Assembly: GCA_030544215.1 (NCBI GenBank)
Contig: JARZZO010000004.1
Location: 41,281,980 to 41,345,979 of the forward strand
Length of the DNA: 64,000 nucleotides
Reading direction: 5' to 3'
Source of the DNA: Zantedeschia hybrid cultivar
Taxonomy: Eukaryota; Streptophyta; Magnoliopsida; Alismatales; Araceae
Below are positions 58,291 through 64,000 of this stretch, piece by piece. The position numbers and the translations under genes are program-made. Positions within the stretch are counted from its first letter, which is position 1; the number at the start of each line of letters is the position of its first letter. The notes below the pieces were generated by a model. That model had not been told where the DNA came from. It saw only the letters and a list, made by a program, of their open reading frames with translations, and searched no databases.

Positions 58291-60637
58291 CAGGTTCCAC
58301 TGTTTCTCGTCCCGTTTTGGATTCCGAAATTAATTTTTCTGTGTATTATTCCATGATTATAATTCGATTTTTTTTGCTGGATCCGTGTTCATAAGATGAA
58401 CACAGATTTTATGAATACTTTTGATTATTCAATTTTGCAATTTTTTGAATTTTTCTGGGGCTTATTTGTGTTCTTCATTGTATGAAGAACCGGTGTTCTT
58501 GGCGGCTTCAATCTTGCTTCCCCAAGCGTTGGGGAGGTAGCCCAACCCTGATTCATTCTAGAGACATGGATGATCACTGTGGGCTTCAAAGTCGACTCTG
58601 GAGAGCCGCTGTTGATGGCCGGAGAACCCCCCATCTTCTTCTTGTTCTTGGGTTTTATGAAAAACCAAAAAAAACCCCATGAAAGGGGATCGAACTGAAG
58701 CCTATCCAGACCCTTGCCAGTGTGGGAGAGCCCGCCAGCGACGGGGGTGTCACCGGCCGGCGCTGGGGGCCCTACCGCCGGGCGGCGCCGCCGCTGCACG
58801 AGCCCCGCCGCCGCTGCAACTAGGGTTTGCAGGTTGGGGGCGTCGGGTGGGAGAGGGCGGTCCACGGGGCCGAGCCGGCCTGGGGGTCGGCCCCGGCAGG
58901 GCCGGGCCGGGCCAGGTGGCGAGCCGGCTGGGCCGGTTTGACCCTGGCTCGGTCCAGGGTGCCCCGGGTCCGGGCCCCTGGCCGAGCCCAGGCTCGCACC
59001 TGGCCGAGCCAGGGCTCGCACCAGGCCGAGCCCCTCGCTCGAACCAGTGGTTCCTGTTGGGCTGAGCCCAATTGCCATTTTAAACCCCATTTTTCCCCTT
59101 AAACCCATAGCCCAAATTAAAATTAAAACTTGATTGGATCATAACTTAATTTCAAAATAGTTTTGAAGTTTAAAATTATTATTCAATTTTAATTAATTGG
59201 GCTTAATTAATGATTTTGAATCATTATTAACAATTAGTAATCATATAATTAGAGTTGATTATTAGATTAAAAGTTAACCTAATAATTAACTTTAATTAAC
59301 TAATTTAATTGTTAGATTAGTGATTAATAATTAATAGTTTAATTGTTAAATTATTAATTATTAACATATCTAATTGTTAATTAATAATTAGAATTAGTTA
59401 TTAATTTAATTGTTAAATTAATAATTCATTTTTAACTGACTAATTTAAGTGTTAAATTAATAGTCCTTAATTAATTATTGTTAGTAATTAATTTAATAGT
59501 TAAATTAATGTTAACATTAATTAACTAATCTAAGAGTTAGATTAATTAATTATTAATTAGTTAGTGTTAATTATTAGTTTAAGAGTTAAATTAATAATTA
59601 ACATTAATTGACTAATCTAAGTGTTAGATTAGTAGTTAATAATTAATTTGGTTGATTATTAATTTAAGTGTTAAATTATTAATTGACTTTATTGGATTAA
59701 GCTAAGAGTTAGATTAGTCTTTAATAGTCTAATTGTTAGATTATTAATGGGGTTTAATCTAAGTGTTAGATTATTAGAATTGTTCTAATTTGCATGGAAT
59801 AATCTGGAATTATTAATTTGGAGTGTGTGCGCATGTGATGTGTGTTTAATGCTTTTAAATTTTGATTTAATTACATGTTAAGTTAATAAATGAGTTTTTC
59901 GAAATTCAAATACCAATTTTGATTGGATCTCAACTTTTTGAAAGCCAAAATTATTTATTTTGAAAACTCTTTTATTTTAGCCATGTGATGCGCTGTATCA
60001 TGTGTGGGATGTTTAAAACACACCGTGGTCATGGATATGCACTTATTTAATTGTTCATGTGATGAATGATGTGTTTGTGTGGATCGTGGATGAATGATGG
60101 ATATTTATTAATTGTTAATAAATAGAGATCTGCTTATCTCTCCCTCTCTCATTCTCTGATGTATTTCTACCTCCCTCTCTCTTGTACTCGCCATAAGGCC
60201 TTCTTCAATTTACTTGTAAATTCTAGAATTTAAATGTAATATGATCGAGGCAACCGAGGAAGGAGCGAGGACGATCCACAGCTGCAACCAGGAAGGCGAA
60301 AAGATGGAGATCTGTTGCTTATGTGTTTGCAGGTTATCTAATATAATTGTTGTGTTAGATTGTGTGTGCGTTTGATTGTTGGCTCCAGTCAAACCCACTG
60401 TGCTATCCATGACCACGCTAATGACATGTATGTGATGCATTGTTTTTCTTTTTTATTATGAATCAAAGCAGGTATAGTATTTAGTAAATATATACGATAT
60501 ATTTATATACTATCACCTAGGAGAGACCAAGATAAAAGTTATCTAAATACCCTCAGATAAACTCTAAGCCGTAACGTGAGTCGTTAAGAACTTACCGCGT
60601 GGTCCACCATCATTATAGTCATAGGATTCGAATCTCT

Positions 60638-60960
60638 TTAGACAGGTTTGTTGTGCTATCCACAAGGCCTGTTTAATTGGGAGGAGAAACTGTGGCTATG
60701 GCATTAGATGCCTATATGATCGGGGTAGAGGAACCATGTAGCTTTGTTGTGCTATCCACAAGGGCTGCATGTAAATCTATACTCGTCGCGTAATGATGGT
60801 TAGCTTAGACCAGAATTAGTGGTTTGTTGTGCTATCCACAAGGCCATTAAATCTCTGGGAACCGAAGCTATTATCAGATATTGCAAGGAGTTGCAAGTCC
60901 CATGAGTTGGGTGCTCTTTGATTCTATTACAGTTTGTTGTGCTATCCACAAGGCTGTAGT
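60638..60960 (+). repeat. Copia C four-hairpin array
   Basis: TTGTG-CTATC-CACAA occurs at 60651, 60747, 60827 and 60937. Whole hairpins span 60638-60676 (outer stem UUAGACAGG with CCUGUUUAA), 60736-60770 (AUGUAGC with GCUGCAU), 60816-60850 (UUAGUGG with CCAUUAA) and 60926-60960 (AUUACAG with CUGUAGU). G-U pairs are included. UUUG faces GG between the stems in every copy. Confidence 0.82.
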
Positions 60961-60989
60961 GCAAGTCATTGAGATTCTGATCTCCACTA

Positions 60990-61035
60990 GGAGACTGTCG
61001 ACGTCTCCCGTTCTGTATAACTGAGGGTTATACAG
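60990..61035 (+). other. Copia C gag-proximal hairpin pair
   Basis: GGAGAC and GTCTCC pair around TGTCGAC (60990-61008); CTGTATAAC and GTTATACAG form a perfect 9-bp stem around TGAGG (61013-61035). The pair lies about 110 nt before the gag ATG. Confidence 0.75.
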
Positions 61036-61145
61036 TCCGTCAAAAATTAGTGGGAGTTAAACTTGAATAAAAGACCATGTCTTGTTTTAAATTTTAATAA
61101 TTGAACATCTGCTAAATAGATTTTGCTTATCTCCTGTAGGGAATT

Positions 61146-64000
61146 ATGTCATCGAATAACCCACTCCGTGACATACTTGATGCCCTTTTGACTTACCTGA
61201 TCTACTCGGATTGGTTCAGAAACCTGAAGAATGTCTTCAGACCTGAGCACATTGACTTTGTCCCTGGAGCTGATCCTCCTGCTGAATCGGCATTGGATGC
61301 CTCTGAAGCAGAGGTGATAGCTAACGATAAAAGATCGAAGGACAAAGGCAAAAGAGTAGTGAAGGGTGACTACTTCTACTATAAGTAGTATGGTCACTGG
61401 AAGAGGAACTGAAAGGAGTTCCTTAATGATAAAGCTCATAGAAGAATGAAGCTGTCTGAAGCTTCAGATATCTATATGATAGATATCAACTTATCAGTTA
61501 GAGATTCCACATCTTGGGTATTAAATACTGGATGTGCTTCTCATATTTGCCATGATGTGCAGATGCTGACAAGTAAGCGCAAACTGAGACAAGGTGAGGT
61601 GGAATTGAGGCTAGAAAACGGCGCAAAAGTTGCGGCGATTGCTGTTAGGACAGCAAACCTCAAGCTTCCATCGGGAGACACCTTATTATTAGAAGATTGT
61701 TATTATGTTCCTAGCATAATAAAGAACATCATATCAATATCTTGTTTGGATAAGATAGGATATAGGTTGACTATTGAGAATAGAAGTTGTTCGATTTATT
61801 ATGGTAATAAATCAATAGCTTCGGCATCTTTAGTCAACGGTCTATATCTCTTAGATGTTTCTTATTACAATCTTCAAATTGATAATGCTCTTAAGAAGAG
61901 CAAGAATTGTGTGAACCAGGACTACATGTGGCATTGTAGACTTGGGCACGTTGGCGAAAGTAGGTTGCAAAAGTTGCACAAGCATAGTTACTTAACTACA
62001 TTCAATTATGAATCGTTTGCAACATGTGAATCCTGCCTTATGGAAAAGATGGCAAAATCTCCATTTACTGGACATAGAGAACGTGCCAAGAACATTTTGG
62101 AACTAAAACATTCAGATGTATGTGGTCCAATGTCCACCCAAGCCAAATGTGGCTTTTCTTACTTCATCACGTTCACCGATAACTATTCAAGATTCGGCTA
62201 TGTATACTTAATGAAGTACAAGTAGGAAGCATTTGAGAAGTTTAAGGAGTTCAAGAATGAGGTAGAGAAGCAGTTAGGAAAGAGTATTAAAGCTCTTCGA
62301 TCAGATCGAGGAGGAGAATACTTGAGTACTAATTTTACACAATTCTTAAAGGATAATGGTATCCTTTCTCAGCTGACCCCTCCATATACACCACAGATGA
62401 ATGGTGTATCAAAAAGGAGGAATCGCATCTTGTTGTACATGGTGCGATCCATGATGAGCTTTTCGGGATTACCAGTGTCCCTTTGGGGGATGCTCTAGAG
62501 TCAGCAGCATACCTACTGAACAGAGTACCCAGCAAGTCTGTGGCCTCTACTCTATATGAGATATGGAAAGGCAGGAAACCAGAATTTAAACATGTTAAAC
62601 TCTGGGGTTGTCCTGCTCATGTAAAGAGGCATGATCCAGACAAGTTGGAATCGCGAACTGATAAATGCAGTTTTGTGGGATATCCAAAGGAAACCTTTGG
62701 ATACTATTTTTTCCATCCTGGTGAACAAAAGGTGTTTGTCGCCAGGAAAGCTGTCTTCCTAGAAGAAGAATACCTTCTCCAGGAGGACAGTGGGAGTAAA
62801 ATAGTATTGGAAGAGGTTCCAGATCCCCAAACAGTTACATTATCATCAGTGAGATATCAGTTCCTGAATCTATTCAGGTACGCACAGATGAGTCTCGTAG
62901 ATCTGGTAGAGTACCTAGGCTACCCGAACGATATGTGGGACATATTGTTGAAGGTAAGTCTAAGGTACAATATAATGAGGATGATGATCCTAAAACCTAC
63001 CAGGAGGCCATAGAAGGCCCAGAAGCTGGGAAATGATGAGAAGCCATGAACTCAGAAATCCAGTCCATGTACACCAACCAAGTTTGGAACTTGGAGGACT
63101 TCCCCGAGGGTATTGTACCCGTCGGTTGCAAGTGGATCTTTAAGAGAAAGATCGGTGCTGATGGACGGATCGACACTTATAAGGCAAGGTTGGTGGCAAA
63201 GGGATATCGTCAAAGGCAAGGAATTGACTATGACGAGACTTTCTCACCAGTTGCCATGATAAAGTCGATCAGAGTTCTACTCGCCATTGCTGCATATTTT
63301 GATTATGAAATATGGTAGATGGATGTGAAGACTGCCTTCCTTAATGGTAAGTTTGAGGAAGAGGTGTATATGATACAACCAGAAGGTTTCACATCCAAAG
63401 AATCTCCAGATAAAGTGTGCAAGCTTCAGAGGTCCATTTATGGACTGAAGCAGGCTTCCCGGAGCTGGAACATAAGATTTGACGAGGCTGTCAAGTCTTA
63501 TGACTTCATTAAGAATGAAGATGAGCCTTGTGTGTACAAGAAGACCAGTAGGAGTGCAGTCACTTTTCTAGTTCTTTACGTCGATGACATACTACTCATT
63601 GGGAATGATGCAGCTATGATGTCATCAGTAAAGATCTGGCTGTCGAAAAATTTCTCCATGAAGGATTTGGGAGAAGCATCCTACGTGTTGGGAATACGGA
63701 TCTATAGAGATAGATCAAAGAGGATACTTGGAATGACCCAATCCTTGTACATAAATACTATAGTCAAAACGTTTGGGATGGAAAATTCCAAAAGAGGTTT
63801 CATACCGATGAGACATGGAATTAGTCTCTCAAAGGAGCAGTCTCCTAAGACTCCTGATGAGAGGGCATTCATGGGTAGAATACCCTATGCCTCCGCCATA
63901 GGATCTATCATGTATGCCATGCTATGTACACGGCCTGATGTTGCATTTGCTCTAAGTGTTACGAGCAGATTTCAGGCTGATCCAGGCGAAGAGCACTGGA
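61146..64000 (+). pseudogene. gag-pol: Copia C gag-pol, gag-deleted, broken, open at the window end
   Basis: It starts MSSNNPLRDILDA and has the same internal gag deletion as A. The knuckle is further damaged (YFYYK then a stop). Protease has VLNTGCASHIC, with Asn for the catalytic Asp. Integrase keeps HCRLGH, CESCLMEK, HSDVCGP and LRSDRGGEY. Stops occur at 61386-61388, near 61411 and at 62223-62225; frameshifts lie near 62488 and 62850. The RT part (63046 onward) has WIFKRKIGADGRIDTYKARL, a stop just before MDVKTAFLNG, SIYGLKQASRSWN and VLYVDDILLIGND, and continues to the last base. It cannot make a functional polyprotein. Confidence 0.93.

Larger units (their letters stand above)
58291..61145 (+). 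other. Copia C untranslated leader
   Basis: It mirrors A's leader: a GC-rich block (about 58690-59070, with repeated GCCGAGCC and AGGGCTCGCACC phrases), an AT-rich block (59130-59800), the four-hairpin array, and the gag-proximal hairpins. No domain-bearing frame is present. Confidence 0.8.
56736..64000 (+). mobile_element. Copia element C, inserted in D, truncated by the window end
   Basis: It runs on the plus strand: 5' LTR 56736-58277, primer-binding site, 2.85-kb leader, then gag-deleted gag-pol to the last base. The 3' LTR and target duplication lie beyond 64000. Leader, gag deletion and knuckle damage match element A, so it belongs to the same subfamily. Confidence 0.93.

Overview
The window is plant nuclear DNA, very probably from a monocot. 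It is a gene-poor, retrotransposon-rich stretch. Almost every long open frame encodes a Ty1/copia or Ty3/gypsy protein, the intergenic DNA is AT-rich with microsatellites, and the only host-gene candidate has a very GC-rich first exon, as is common in commelinid monocots. The species cannot be named from the sequence. No tRNA, rRNA or CRISPR array was seen.

Layout. 1-5.9 kb: AT-rich DNA with local tandem duplications and a LINE 3' remnant. 6.0-7.1 kb (-): two exons of a conserved plant C2H2 zinc-finger protein, with compatible splice phases. 8.8-9.2 kb: a foldback MITE. 10,699-21,867 (-): a complete but decayed Tat-type Ty3/gypsy element with 5-bp target duplications, two RNase H domains, a 69-bp minisatellite, and a spliced antisense gene with its own TATA box. 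21.9-28.5 kb: intergenic DNA with one copia RT relic. 28,547-46,693 (-): copia element A, split by the younger copia element B (32,159-40,950, -); both have target duplications. 46.7-49.9 kb: intergenic DNA with microsatellites and a LINE remnant. 49.9-64.0 kb: a second nest, in which an old copia LTR (E) was hit by a large LTR now present as a solo LTR (49,955-52,009) and by copia D (-), and D was hit by copia C (+), which runs off the window end.

How the parts relate. A and C belong to one copia subfamily that shares a large gag deletion and a damaged zinc knuckle. The lineage therefore appears to have spread as a non-autonomous element, presumably using proteins supplied in trans by full-gag relatives like B. 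B's LTRs look almost identical, yet it has two in-frame stops and an Asp-to-Asn change at an integrase catalytic position.

The most unusual signal is in the long untranslated leaders of A, B and C. Each carries four spaced copies of a TTGTG(4-5 nt)CACAA hairpin enclosed by a different, mostly complementary outer stem. Between this array and gag lie two further hairpins, one with a covarying base pair between families. This looks like a conserved RNA architecture, perhaps for packaging, dimerisation or translation. The second notable item is the antisense spliced gene inside the Tat element.
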